The notes under the pieces were generated by a model. That model searched no databases. It was not told where the DNA came from and saw nothing but the letters and a program-made list of their open reading frames with translations. From positions 53,303,053-53,367,052 of the forward strand of contig CM060732.1 of assembly GCA_030704615.1 (NCBI GenBank): a stretch of 64,000 nucleotides of DNA. Direction: 5' to 3'. Position 1 is the first letter of the stretch. Each line of letters starts with the position of its first letter. Position numbers and translations under genes: made by a program. Below are positions 40,593 through 52,200 of this stretch, in pieces. The stretch comes from Takakia lepidozioides. Taxonomy: Eukaryota; Streptophyta; Takakiopsida; Takakiales; Takakiaceae.

Positions 40593-43438
40593 TTGTGCGG
40601 GCGCGTTGCGGTGTTTCCTCCCCAACTTGCTTCCACTTTTAAATCCAGAGGTCACAGGAACGAGACCGATTGGACAGGCACAGCTCACCAACCATTTCGA
40701 GCTCAGGAGAAGGTTCCGAACTCCACATTTAAGTGTGCGCATTGCAAAGAACCACCACACTGCATGTCTGTTTGTAATGCCAAGCAGTTCTATGTGTTGC
40801 ACCGTTCTTTCCCTGACCTCACCGAGCTTGCATACACGTTGGTTCCCATTGTCACAAATTGGCGAGGGGGAACTCGCGGGAGGCTGCCCACGAGCAGAGC
40901 AGCTCGTTCAGGAGGAGAGTTAAGTTGAGACCGGGTGCCAAACCCAAACAGATACAGCTCCAAGCCGCCCATAAGATGGCATTGGCCAGAATTATGTCGG
41001 AAGACGGCTCGGATAGAGTTCCTCTCGACGAGAAGGAAATGGAGGCATTGCTAGAGTCGGTGTCCCACGTATGTTCACGAATGTCCGAAACCACATTGTC
41101 TCATGCAAACAGAAAATTGGGCGTGGCTCGGATATGCACTCCATTCTGGAGGTGAAGCGACGATGTGGATATGACTACATTCATGGAAGTAGGTTTCCAG
41201 GACAAGGGACTGAGGCAGATCGTTGTTCGTATTCAAAATGTCCACGTGTGGACCTGGCAGTGGCGTCGAACTGGTCGACAGGATGACGAGTGGGAACTTG
41301 TCAAACAGTTGGGTCAATGTCCACGTGTGGACCTGGCAGTTGGCGTCGAACTGGTCGAACAGGATGACGAGTGGGAACTTGTCAAACAGTTGGGTCATGT
41401 TCGACCATATCAAGCGAATTACAAATCACCAGTGGGTGACAATGGGTGCACATGTCTACGACACCACTGCAGGATGCTAATGACAATTGCTATTTGTGAG
41501 ATGAAAGGAGAGGACACACAATCGGAGAATGCTTCTTTGGCAGGGAATAAACGAACAGATGGCCAAGGCGGGATTGCCCCCTCCCAATTTCCGTGGTTTC
41601 ATGGCGGACAACGCACAAGCAAATTGGGCTGCCATCCGAAGGGTGTACGGGTAAGACCCCAATGTCCCATGGAAGGCAAGGAGAGATCTTGTGGGTTCCA
41701 CTTTCTGCAGAGCCTTTCGCAGTACACAACCAGGCTCGTGGCGCCAGATTTCAGAGAGGAGCACCGTTCCATGTGCCTTGCGTGGAAGCGCGCTCCCACC
41801 TGGATGATGCAGAGACACAGTTTGCATGCATACGGGCTTGGTGGACATCGTCAGGTGCTGTAAGGAAATCAGACGAAAGGAGCAATGGTCAGTTGGCTAG
41901 CATGGTGGCATTATCGTTTCCTCCAGTTCGGCGACTATATGCGGGAGGTGAGTTGCACGAATTCGCGTCCCGTTGGATATTATTCTTGGCCATATTTGTA
42001 ACTTGCTTGTAACCTCAACATGTGCTGTGCAGGAAATGTGTCTCGACTCCGACACCGACATGCCCACGACAAACATGGCCGAATCAGTGCACTCTTCCTG
42101 GCGTGCCCTCCTCTGCGGCGCATCTGGTGGACATCCTCACTGCCACAACGGAGGACATTGTGAGGTCAATTATGCAGCAATGCAGGTACAACGAGTTCTT
42201 GAAAGGGAAACAGTGGGGCTTGGGGCCGGACAGGCAGGAAATGCTGATGCGGACTGCCTCCAGATCGAAGAATCCTCGGAAGTGGGCGGCGGCCTTGCGA
42301 GAGGGCCTTCGGGACACGCCATTGCTGCGAAGAGGCCAACATTTGGAAGGAGATGTTCATACCCGTCCAGTGAGACGAAGACTTGACGAGGCACCTGGCG
42401 GAGAAGAGGATCATGGCGAGCTGACAAGAATATTCGCACGCTCCCTCGTGGTCCGGTGATGTTGTCTGAGGAGGTCTCGTCGAGCACCGGAAGTCCTGCA
42501 CGTTCAAGATCGCCATCTCCTTTGAGCACAGGGCGCGTGCCCGGCAACATAACGAGCCATCTGTAGTAAAGCAATACAACATTCCCATTGTGGAGACAAG
42601 AGTGTCGGAGTCACAGTGGAAGAAAATTGCGAGGACATTGCCGGCATTTCGAGGGAAGTGTTGCGCCATCCGGGTGGATACGAGAGCACGCTGTGGTGAG
42701 ATGATTCGGAGGAACCCACCACGGTGCTTGTACCTGCACCTTGTTTCAGCGGCAGATTTTTGACTCCCACATTTGCTCACGCCACAACGCAGACATTTTG
42801 GTTCTGTAGGCACGACATAATGACCTGTGTATTTGGCAACCCAAGTACGGGATTCAGGGAATGCCGGATCCTCCTCCGGGCGTCTGGCCTGTTTGCCAAC
42901 CGGGTTGCAAGCTCTCTCAGATTAGGGCGGATGCTCTAAATCTGCCAGCAGGATTTCGAATGGTGCACGCAAAACATCCCGGCCCACGCATTTCCGGTTC
43001 CTCAGACCCAGCCTTGCAATACTGCTCTTTCCAGTAGAACGGATTGGACAATTCTGCACATCCCACAATGCGATTCGGAAGAGTGAAGAGACGACACCCT
43101 CCCACGTTGAATGAGACTCGGATTGCAATGCTCTTGGGATTGGCTTGCACTATTCAGAGCTCCGTGGACGTACCCCCACCGGCCTTGGGCGTGTGTATCG
43201 GATGGCAACGGCCGGCTCGGCTGTACGCGACGATGTATACACAATTACGATTGGAGTGGAGCCGACTTGCAACTGTACGGACTTCTCGTTGATGGAAGCA
43301 AAGAAGGGTTCGAAGTATTATCCGTGCAAGCATCTGTATTACATTTACCTGAAGAGGTTGAGGATGAACGTGACTATTGATGACTTTATTCATGCAACCG
43401 GCGTTGAGCGTGAACGAGCTGCACAAACTCCTCCTTAG
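40593..43438 (+). pseudogene. MULE-type transposase with SWIM finger, fragmented
   Basis: A transposase-like protein in several frames. Near 40716-40850 is a Cys2-type finger (FKCAHCKEPPHCMSVCNAKQ, then PIVTN) resembling the FLYWCH/WRKY-like fingers of MULE proteins. Then EVARGNSREAAHEQ and RVKLRPGAKPKQIQLQAAHK (40859-40975). The core shows AICEMKGEDTQS, GFMADNAQANWAAIRRVYG, VPMEGKERSCGFHFLQSLSQ, EEHRSMCLAWKRAP (41480-41810) and TDMPTTNMAESVHSSWRA (42058-42105). The C-terminus has a SWIM zinc finger, CNC at 43268-43276 and CKH at 43325-43333, ending at the TAG 43436-43438. Frame changes and stops are many, although some could be introns. Confidence 0.75.
41239..41398 (+). repeat. 79-80 bp tandem duplication in the transposase
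   Basis: TGTCCACGTGTGGACCTGGC starts at 41239 and again at 41318. The following sequence to GTCAAACAGTTGGGTCA is nearly identical in both. It lies inside the transposase reading region, and a length not divisible by three would shift the frame. Confidence 0.85.
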
Positions 43439-43618
43439 GGATTCCAGAAATCATTGATGGGGCAAAGGGAATCCTCCATATGGATATTTTCAAATGCATT
43501 TTGCTGTATCAGACTTTTTTTTTTTGCAGTGTAATGAAATGCACCCCCAAAACTCCTGGAATGAGGCAATATTCCATTCAAACTGAGATCCAACAGAAGC
43601 AGTTCTGGGGCCATTTCT
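43439..43618. other. Short spacer
   Basis: No gene seen. A poly-T run is at 43516-43527. Confidence 0.4.
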
Positions 43619-44050
43619 GGAAAAATGGCGCCGAAATTCTCTTTTTGGGGCCGAAAACTCGCTAAGTCCCAACATGCACTGGTACCTGTGTTTGGGAAAA
43701 TGGCGCCGAATTTCTCTTTTTGGGGCCGAAAACTGGCTAAGTCCCAACATGCACTGGTACCGTGTCTGGAAAAATGGCGCCGAATTTCTCTTTTTTGGGC
43801 CGAAAACTGGCTAAGTCCCAACATGCACTGGTACAGTGTCTGGAAAAATGGCGCCGAATTTCCCTATTTTGCGCCGAAAACTGGCTAAGTCCGAACATGC
43901 ACTGGAAAAATGGCGCCGAATTACCTGTCATGAGGGGACCTATAGCCGCGGAATCGCACCATTTTTCGCCAGACAGACCTATTGCCGCGAAATACGCCGC
44001 CGTTTTTTCAGGTTACGGACCCTATTACCGCGAAATTCGGCGCCATATTT
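43619..44050. repeat. 75-bp GGCGCCGAA tandem repeat
   Basis: Units of about 75 bases, AAAAATGGCGCCGAATTTCTC then GGGGCCGAAAACTGGCTAAG and CCCAACATGCACTGGTAC, recur at about 43620, 43697, 43773, 43847 and 43907, the last ones truncated. GGCGCCGAAT is half of the palindrome core seen at 38.4-39.4 kb, so the two arrays may be related. Confidence 0.85.
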
Positions 44051-44648
44051 GCACATGTCGCTGGGAATTGGCATGAGCGGAAGACGAAATTTCATGAGCA
44101 CAACTGTCAAAAGTGCAATTTTCCCTTAAAGGGGCCGAATAATATATTTGTTTTTCCTGACACATTGCATTAAATTATTTTTTTTTATTTTTTTTATTGT
44201 TTTTAATTTTCGAAATTTGTACTTCTGCTCATGAAAACCGATTGTGTTACTACTCTGCTCATGCCGCTCATGCCGCTCATGCTCATGAAATAGCAAACCT
44301 CCATGGGGACGGTCACGGCATAAAAAAAACCACAGGGCATGCAGTACAACACACGTGGATGCATATGTGAAGCATAACAATTATTGCGAATCTGGAAGAA
44401 CTGCTCGGAATTGAAAAAGCACTACATTTCTACGGCGCATTCGAATTTGAAAGAAGGCAAGGAGGCCGCCATGTATTGGCAGGCGGCGAAGTACATCTGA
44501 CATATATCGCAAATGCATGCAACGGATGTTCTTTTTCTTCGGCGCTTTATTAGCTGGGTAATACAAAGACGACAAAATGGATGAATTCCGTTCGCACACA
44601 ATATCAACACCCGCATCCAAATACGGTTGACAACGTCCATTTTTATTT
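44051..44648. other. Unassigned, with CTCATGCCG microrepeat
   Basis: GCTCATGCCGCTCATGCCGCTCATGCTCATGAAA near 44262-44288 is a short tandem repeat. A poly-T stretch is at 44177-44205. A minus-strand frame overlaps but is probably a shadow. Confidence 0.4.
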
Positions 44649-45170
44649 TTGTTACATGCGATACCAGCACTTGTTGCAAACGTCAAACTGGAGAGCTCCA
44701 AGGGCATCGTGGGGAGCCCTTGTTTCCAGCGGAGGAGAAAGAGAAGGAAGTCATTATACTTCACGAGTTCTAGAAACAGGAATAGAGCTAGATATAGAAT
44801 GAGGATGGAAAGAGTGGAGGAAGAGGAAAAGGAGGAAGAAGAGGGAATACAGGAAAGTGTGGCGATGGAGGAGCAGGAATCTGGAGAAGAACAACAACCC
44901 ACCATAGTTCCAGGAACAGGCGAGGAGGACACTGCGTCTGAGGGAGAGACAGACGACATGGAGGAAGATGTTGACACTGGCCTCACGAACGATCTGACCA
45001 CGGGAAAGAGGAAGGGGGAGAGGCTCACCTACATAGTCCGCGAAGAGAGCAGCCCGAAGCGGAAAGGGTCCCCGGCAACTGGGGAGTCTTCTCGAGTAGC
45101 TAGGAAAAAGGTAAAATCTACAGGACCCATATTTGTGAAGAATTCGGCTTTCAATGGCAGGTATTTGTGA
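44649..45170 (+). CDS. Unknown acidic low-complexity ORF
   Basis: 173 codons ending at a TGA just before the satellite array. After a basic patch (QRRRKRRKSLYF) comes a Glu-rich coiled-coil-like stretch (MERVEEEEKEEEEG, residues 55-70), a Ser/Thr/Asp/Glu-rich middle, and a basic C-terminus (GKRKGERL, RVARKKVKS). The pattern suits a nuclear protein tail or exon, but I recognise no family. The terminal residues read directly toward the hairpin array, and it could be a C-terminal exon of a gene upstream. Confidence 0.4.
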   Translation: MLHAIPALVANVKLESSKGIVGSPCFQRRRKRRKSLYFTSSRNRNRARYRMRMERVEEEEKEEEEGIQESVAMEEQESGEEQQPTIVPGTGEEDTASEGETDDMEEDVDTGLTNDLTTGKRKGERLTYIVREESSPKRKGSPATGESSRVARKKVKSTGPIFVKNSAFNGRYL

Positions 45171-45189
45171 AAGAAAGAACCATTCAGCG

Positions 45190-48100
45190 GCAGCTCAAAC
45201 AGTGTGCGTTGCCGCACACTGTTTGAGCTGCACATGTCACTGTTTAAGGGTGCAAAATTCTTCCTTCAACGACACCTTTCTGAGGATGAAATGAACCCCG
45301 CACTGCCAGCTCAAACAGTGTGCGGCAACGCACACTGTTTGAGCAGATCTTTTCAATGTTGTAGGGTGCAAAATTTGGCCTTGGAGTCAGTTATCTGCAG
45401 GTGAAATGAACCCTTCCCAGCCAGCCCAAACAGTGTGCGGCGCCGCACACTGTTTGAGCTGAACATTTCAATGTTTCTGGGTGCAAAATCTGGACTTCAG
45501 GGGCACCTTTCTGAGGATGGAATGAACCCTGCACTGCCAGCTCAAACAGTGTGCGGCAACGCACACTGTTTGAGCTGAACATTTCAATGTTTAAGGGTGC
45601 AAAATTTGGACTTCATGGGTACCTTTCTGAGGATGGAGTGAACCCTGCAATGCCAGCTCAAACAGTGTGCGGCAACGCACACTGTTTGAGCTGAACATTT
45701 CAATGTTTAAGGGTGTAAAATTTGGACTTCATGGGTACCTTTCTGAGGATGGAATGAACCCTGCACTGCCAGCTCAAACAGTGTGCGGCAACGCACACTG
45801 TTTGAGCTGAACATTTCAATGTTTCAGGGTGGAAAATTTGAACTCCAGGGGCACCTATCTGAGGATGAAATGAACCCTACACTGTCAGCTTAAACAGTGT
45901 GCGGCAACGCATACTGTTTGAGCTGAACACTTCAATGTTTCAGGGTGCAAAATTTGGACTTCAGGGGCACCAGTTTGAGGATGAAATGAACCCTTCAATG
46001 TCAGCCCAAACAGTGTGCGGCAACGCACACTGTTTGAGCTGAACACTTCAATGTTTCAAGGTGCAAAATTTGGACTTCAGAGGCACCTCTCTGAGGATGA
46101 GATGAACCCTTCACTGTCAGCCCAAACAGTGTGCGGCAACGCACACTGTTCGACCTGAACATTTCAATGTTTCTGGGTGCAAAATTTGGTCTTCAGGGGC
46201 ACCTGTTTGAGGATGAAATGAACCCTTCACTGTCAGCCCAAACAGGGTGCGGCAACGCACACTGTTTGAGCTGAGCACTTCAATGTTTCTTGGTGCAAAA
46301 TTTGGACTTCAGGGGCACCTATCTCAGGATGAAATGAACAATGTGCTGCCAGCTCAATCAGTGTGCGGCAACGCACACTGTTTGAGCTGAACATTTCAAT
46401 GTTTTAGGGTGCAAAATTTGGTCTTGATGTCTGTTATGTGAGGGTGAAATGAACCCTTCACTGCCAGCTCAGACAGTGTGCGGCAACGCACACTGTTTGA
46501 GCTGAGCATTTCAATGTTTCTGGGTGGAAAATTTGAACTCCAGGGGCACCTATCTGAGGATGAAATGAACCCTACACTGTCAGCTGAAACAGTGTGCGGC
46601 AACGCATACTGTTTGAGCTGAACACTTCAATGTTTCAGGGTGCAAAATTTGGACTTCAGGGGCACCAGTTTGAGGATGAAATGAACCCTTCAATGTCAGC
46701 CCACACAGTGTGCGGCAACGCACACTGTTTGAGCTGAACACTTCAATGTTTCAGGGTGCAAAATTTGGACTTCAGAGGCACCTCTCTGAGGATGAGATGA
46801 ACCCTTCACTGTCAGCCCAAACAGTGTGCGGCAACGCACACTGTTCGAGCTGAACATTTCAATGTTTCTGGGTGCAAAATTTGGTCTTCAGGGGCACCTG
46901 TTTGCGGATGAAATGAACCCTTCACTGTCAGCCCAAACAGTGTGCGGCAACGCACACTGTTTGAGCTGAGCATTTCAATGTTTCTGGGTGCAAAATTTGG
47001 ACTTCAGGGGCACCTGTGTGAGGGTGAAATGAACCCTTCACTGCCAGCTCAGACAGTGTGCGGCAACGCACACTGTTTGAGCTGAGCATTTCAATGTTTC
47101 TGGGTGCAAAATTTGGACTTCAGGGGCACCTGTGTGAGGGTGAAATGAACCCTTCACTGCCAGCTCAGACAGTGTGCGGCAACGCACACTGTTTGAGCTG
47201 AGCATTTCAATGTTTCTGGGTGCAAAATTTGGACTTCAGGGGCACCTGTGTGAGGGTGAAATGAACCCTTCACTGCCAGCTCAGACAGTGTGCGGCAACG
47301 CACACTGTTTGAGCTGAGCATTTCAATGTTTTTGGGTGCAAAATTTGGACTTCAGGGGCACCTGTGTGAGGGTGAAATGAACCCTTCACTGCCAGCTCAG
47401 ACAGTGTGCGGCAACGCACACTGTTTGAGCTGAACATTTCAATGTTCTAGGGTGCAAAATTTGGACTTCAGGGGCACGTCTCTGAGGATGAGATCAACCC
47501 TTCACTGTCAGCCCAAATAGTGTGCGGCAACGCACACTGTTTGAGCTGAGCACTTCAATGTTTCTTAATGCAAAATTTGGACTTCAGGGGCACCTATCTC
47601 AGGATGAAATGAACACTGTGCTGCCAGCTCAAACAGTGTGCGGCAACGCACACTGTTTGAGCTGAACATTTCCCTGTTTTAGGGTGCAAAATTTGGTCTT
47701 GATGTCTGTTATGTGAGGGTGAAATGAACCCTTCACTGCCAGCTCAGACAGTGTGCGGCAACGCACACTGTTTGAGCTGAACATTTCAATGTTTAAGGGT
47801 GCAAAATTTGGTCTTTGCTGACTGTTATCTGAGGATGAAATGAACCCTTCAAAACCAGCTCAAACAGCGTGCGGCAACGCACACTGTTTGAGCAGACCTT
47901 TTCAATGTTTTAGGGTTGAAAATTTGGTCTTGATGTCTGTTATGTAAGGGTGAAATGAACCCTTCACTGCCAGCTCAGACAGTGTGCGGCAACGCACTCT
48001 GTTTGAGCTGAACACTTCAATGTTTCAGGCTGCAAAATTTGGACTTCAGGGGCACCCCTCTCAGGATGAGATGAATCCTTCACTGTCAGCCCAAACAGTG

Positions 48101-49060
48101 TGCGGCAACGCACACTGTTTGAGCTGAGCATTTCAATGTTTCTGGGTGCAAAATTTGGACTTCAGGGGCACCTGTGTGAGGGTGAAATGAACCCTTCACT
48201 GCCAGCTCAGACAGTGTGCGGCAACGCACACTGTTTGAGCTGAACATTTCAATGTTCTAGGGTGCAAAATTTGGACTTCAGGGGCACGTCTCCGAGGATG
48301 AGATGAACCCTTCACTGTCAGCCCAAACAGTGTGCGGCAACGCACACTGTTTGAGCTGAGCACTTCAATGTTTCTTGGTGCAAAATTTGGACTTCAGGGG
48401 CACCTATCTCAGGATGAAATGAACACTGTGGTGCCAGCTCAAACAGTGTGCGGCAACGCACACTGTTTGAGCTGAACATTTCCCTATTTTAGGGTGCAAA
48501 ATTTGGTCTTGATGTCTGTTATGTGAGGGTGAAATGAACCCTTCACTGCGAGCTCAGACAGTGTGCGGCAACGCACACTGTTTGAGCTGAACATTTCAAT
48601 GTTTAAGGGTGCAAAATTTGGTCTTTGCTGTCTGTTATCTGAGGATGAAATGAACCCTTCAAAACCAGCTCAAACAGCGTGCGGCAACGCACACTGTTTG
48701 ATCAGACCTTTTCAATGTTTTAGGGTTCAAAATTTGGTCTTGATGTCTGTTATGTTAGGGTGAAATGAACCCTTCACTGCCAGCTCAGACAGTGTGCGGC
48801 AACGCACTCTGTTTGAGCTGAACACTTCAATGTTTCAGGCTGCAAAATTTGGACTTCAGGGGCACCCCTCTGAGGATGAGATGAATCCTTCACTGTCAGC
48901 CCAAACAGTGTGCGGCAACGCACACTGTTTGAGCTGAGCATTTCAATGTTTCTGGGTGCAAAATTTGGACTTCAGGGGCACATTTCTGAGTATAAAATGA
49001 ACCCTTCACTGTCTGCTCAAACAGTCTGCGGAACCGCACACTGTTTAGGCAGAACATATG
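45190..49060. repeat. 116-bp hairpin satellite array, about 34 copies
   Basis: Each unit has a near-perfect palindrome AAACAGTGTGCG, GCAA loop, CGCACACTGTTT, followed by GAGCTGAACATTTCAATGTTT, GGGTGCAAAATTTGGACTTC, GGGGCACC and a GAGGATGAAATGAACCC tail. Starts recur at exact 116-base steps (for example 45541, 45657, 45773, 45889). The period is not a multiple of three and stops occur in all frames, so it is not coding. The outermost copies (45194 and 49016) are more diverged than the inner ones. Confidence 0.95.
45840..48760. repeat. Higher-order repeats within the 116-bp satellite
   Basis: A multi-unit block starting AACTCCAGGGGCACCTATCT at 45841 recurs at 46536, a shift of 695 bases (six units). 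Another, marked by TCAAAACCAGCTCAAACAGC, occurs at about 47849 and 48659, a shift of 810 bases (seven units). This is typical of recent unequal exchange. Confidence 0.85.
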
Positions 49061-49287
49061 AATATTGAAGGGCGCAACTTTCGGCCCTCATGGGCAGATA
49101 TTTGAGCAGAACTTTTCAATGTTCTTTCCCTGTGAAAATCGGGAACATAGTGCAGGTCCGTGAGGATCAATGAACACTTACCTGGCAGCTCAAAGAACAC
49201 TTACCTTTTTATCCCACTTTTTCATGCATCGGTCGACGTTTCATTCCTCTCTTATAAGAATTTGAGTGAACAACCTTGCAGGAGAAA
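49061..49287. other. Presumed 5' region of the ParB-methylase-like gene
   Basis: Between the last satellite copy and the first ATG. A CTTATAAGAA sequence near 49252-49261 is a weak TATA-like match. ACCTTGCAG at 49273-49281 is a possible 3' splice site, which would put a further exon upstream, inside or beyond the array. Confidence 0.4.
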
Positions 49288-52200
49288 ATGCAAAGTGTGG
49301 CGGATGAGGTCCCTCAGGGTCAGGGGAAGGAGACCATAGTTGATGTTGACGATGAGTTTTATGAAAGCAAAGCCGCTGAGATGCTGGGGGGTCAAAAGGT
49401 GAACTCTCAGCTTGTGGTTCAAAGTATGCTTGCTCCTGGTGGGAGGTTGAAGATTCCCCTGTGTAGGTTGGTTTCCATGCCCGTCGTTCGTCCACCCCTT
49501 GTCAAAGACATTCTCAAGCTGGAGGCCGAGTTTGTTCATGGGTATTTGGATGGATCCACAGTCTTTTACGTTTCTACTAGGGATTCTAGAGGTAACGAGC
49601 TCCTTTTGGATGAGTCAATCGTCGACTCCTGGGACCCCATTTGGAGACAGGTGAACGAATCCTTCGAACTTCTTCTCTCCAGGAAACCTTCCACCCAAGT
49701 ATTCTCAGGGAAGATGTTTCACGTTTGGGATGGCAACCACCGGTTGCTTGCATGGATGGCTGTCATTGGGAGGCTGCACTCACAGGAGGAAGAGTGGCAT
49801 TACTCTGTTCGATCGATGGTGCTTGATTGTGACGACAACATGATGGGTCTTCTGACGGCAATGAATGATGTGAACAGGTTGGTTTCTCATTGTACATGTT
49901 GCACTTCTGGTTCCGTTCTTCCTTGATTCAAGTCCTTGAATTACATTCTGAAATTCAGATATCATTCTGCAGAGGGACGGAGACATCGCATGTCAAAACG
50001 AGTCTGGTTCACACACTTTATAGGATACAAAGGATCGGGCAGATGCCCTTGACCAACTTCAAGACCATCCTTTCGGCAGAGATGTATAAGAAATGCGAAA
50101 GCTCCAAGACTTCGGAAACATGGTACTCGTTGACCCGTGAGGCTTTCATGGAGTACATGTACACGGTGAGATACATCTTCCTTCATCTGGCCTTTCCATA
50201 TTCCTGCTTCCACATGTTTGTTTCTGTCTGTCTCCCTTGACCTTGGATTGATGCAACTCTCTTGCATTCCCTTGCAGCAAGACATTGCAGATGCAGGGGA
50301 GCGTGGCAAACTGGAATACTACAGCTCTACCCCTGAGGAGAGAAGGACAGCAAAGGGGGTTGAAAGTCACATCCAGAAGGAGATGAACGCTACAAGAAGG
50401 ACAATAATGAGTGCTTTTGTGAAGCAGTTGAGAATGGCCGACCCATCATTCGGGCCGCAGTTTCTCCTGGAGATAAAAAAACCATTATAACAAGCCAGGC
50501 AAGCCGGAGATGGCCCAGGAGAAGTTGCACAGGTTGTCTACCGCCGTCGTGTCTTCTGAACAGAAGGTGAAGTGGCTACAGATATGGAACTCCGATCCCA
50601 CAGTTAGGGATACCCACATGTTCCCAAGGCCAGAGAAGGAGAAGAAGACCCAGCGTGTCGTTCCTGTCAGTGACAATGTGCTGGACACCTGGCTTCACAA
50701 GGCCACTTACTGGAGCCAGGTGTGATGTCCTCTTGTATCTCACTTTCTTTTCTCTTTTCCTGTCCTTCTCTTCCCATTGCCTCTTACATTCGCTGTGACT
50801 GTTTTTGGGTTCATTCTTCCATTTCAATTGTTTTGCAGTTGGAAGAAAGGGCCCGATCGGTTCTGCATACTCAGCTGGCTGACTATGGCATCACTATGAC
50901 AGCTCCGAAGGTCTCCTTCGAAGCATACATGAGGAAATGGAGAGCCACAGTGTGGCACTCTGGTTTCTTTAGAGAGTTCAGCAAGGAGGGTGGCATCAGT
51001 CGAACAAATGAGCTTGACCAGCAGGAAAAAGGAGAGGAAGCCTGGAAACGATGCCTTTACAGGTGCACACCCTTGCACTCTTTGCTTGTGTTTGTGGTTG
51101 CAATGTGTTGTGTGGCATACTGTTTAAGGGGGTCTTCCTGGTGTGTTGAAAAAGCTGGGACACAATATGTGCATTGGAAAATGAGGCTGTGTCTGTTCCT
51201 GCAGGTACATTAAGTTTGTTCTCTTGGAAGAGAATTGCTTGGACAAACATCCAGATTTCGTGGACCTTTGGCTTGTCCCTGCTGGCAACCAGACCATGTT
51301 CACTGCTGGGATCTTGCATGACTGGGGTCCAGACCATCTTTCTTCTTGTGGTTGGTATTTGGATTGCCCTCCTTCAGAGACCCCAGCTGTAGAGTTGTCT
51401 TTGAGGAGAGAGAATGACCGTATTGCAGCCACTGCCGCAGCAGCGGACCTCGACATTCATGAGCGTAATCTGAGGACTCTTGCAGAGAAGGAGCCTCCCG
51501 CTCAGGATACCCCGGGTAGAGGAAGAAAGGCAAAGGGAAAAGATGTTGCTGGTGTTGTGGGGAAGGGAAGGGGTAGAGGGAAGGTGGCACAAGGGCAGGG
51601 AAGTGTTGCAGCTATTGGCCCTGTGGAGCATGTCCAGCAGACTCCACCGCATGGTAGGGGATCCGGGAGAAAAAACAAGGGGGTGGTTGATCCCAAGGAC
51701 CCGTACCATGCAGTGGAACATCCCACGAGGGTCATTCGTCCAACCAGGTTGGAGATTGCCAACGTCGGGTTCCTTGCAATGATGGAGTCGAAGAAATCTG
51801 ATTACAAGGGCGAGCCATCACCAGTGTGGGAGAGGATTGTCGAGTTCCTCAGCATGGTGCGTGTTCTCTTTGGGTTCTGTGGCTTCTGCTCTCTTTGTCT
51901 GCTGTGGGCATGGATCGTTTATAAACTTGTCAGAATTCCATTGTATTTTTGTTTGCAGGCTAAAATGACCAAATCGTGGGTGAACGGGAAGGAGAAGCCA
52001 TATGCAGCGGAACTCATCATCTTGGACATCCCTGATGGGTTGGCAGTCCCGGATATCCCTCCATCGGGTGCTTGTCCGGGTTGGAATGCATTTGATGAGC
52101 GCTACTGGCGGTGGGTTTTTTCCTTTTGCAACTTCTTCCTTTCCGATGCAGGTGTTTTGGTTCTCATCCAGTCCATCGATGTTCGGTGTCGCCGTGCCCT

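Noticed and set aside
44381-45028. 215-codon minus-strand Ser-rich ORF
   Set aside because: It is the complement of the Glu-rich plus-strand ORF (CTC/TCC codons opposite GAG/GGA); composition explained by that.
45190-49060. CRISPR-like array of regularly spaced palindromic repeats
   Set aside because: The whole 116-base unit is repeated, including the spacer, and no unique spacers exist. The context is eukaryotic with introns, and no cas gene is near. It is a satellite.
52083-52160. A 41-base intron in exon 6 of the ParB-methylase-like gene (GTGGGTTTT to GATGCAG)
   Set aside because: Too short for a usual intron and not a multiple of three, while the exon frame is open through it and fits the expected strand GVLVLIQSIDV.
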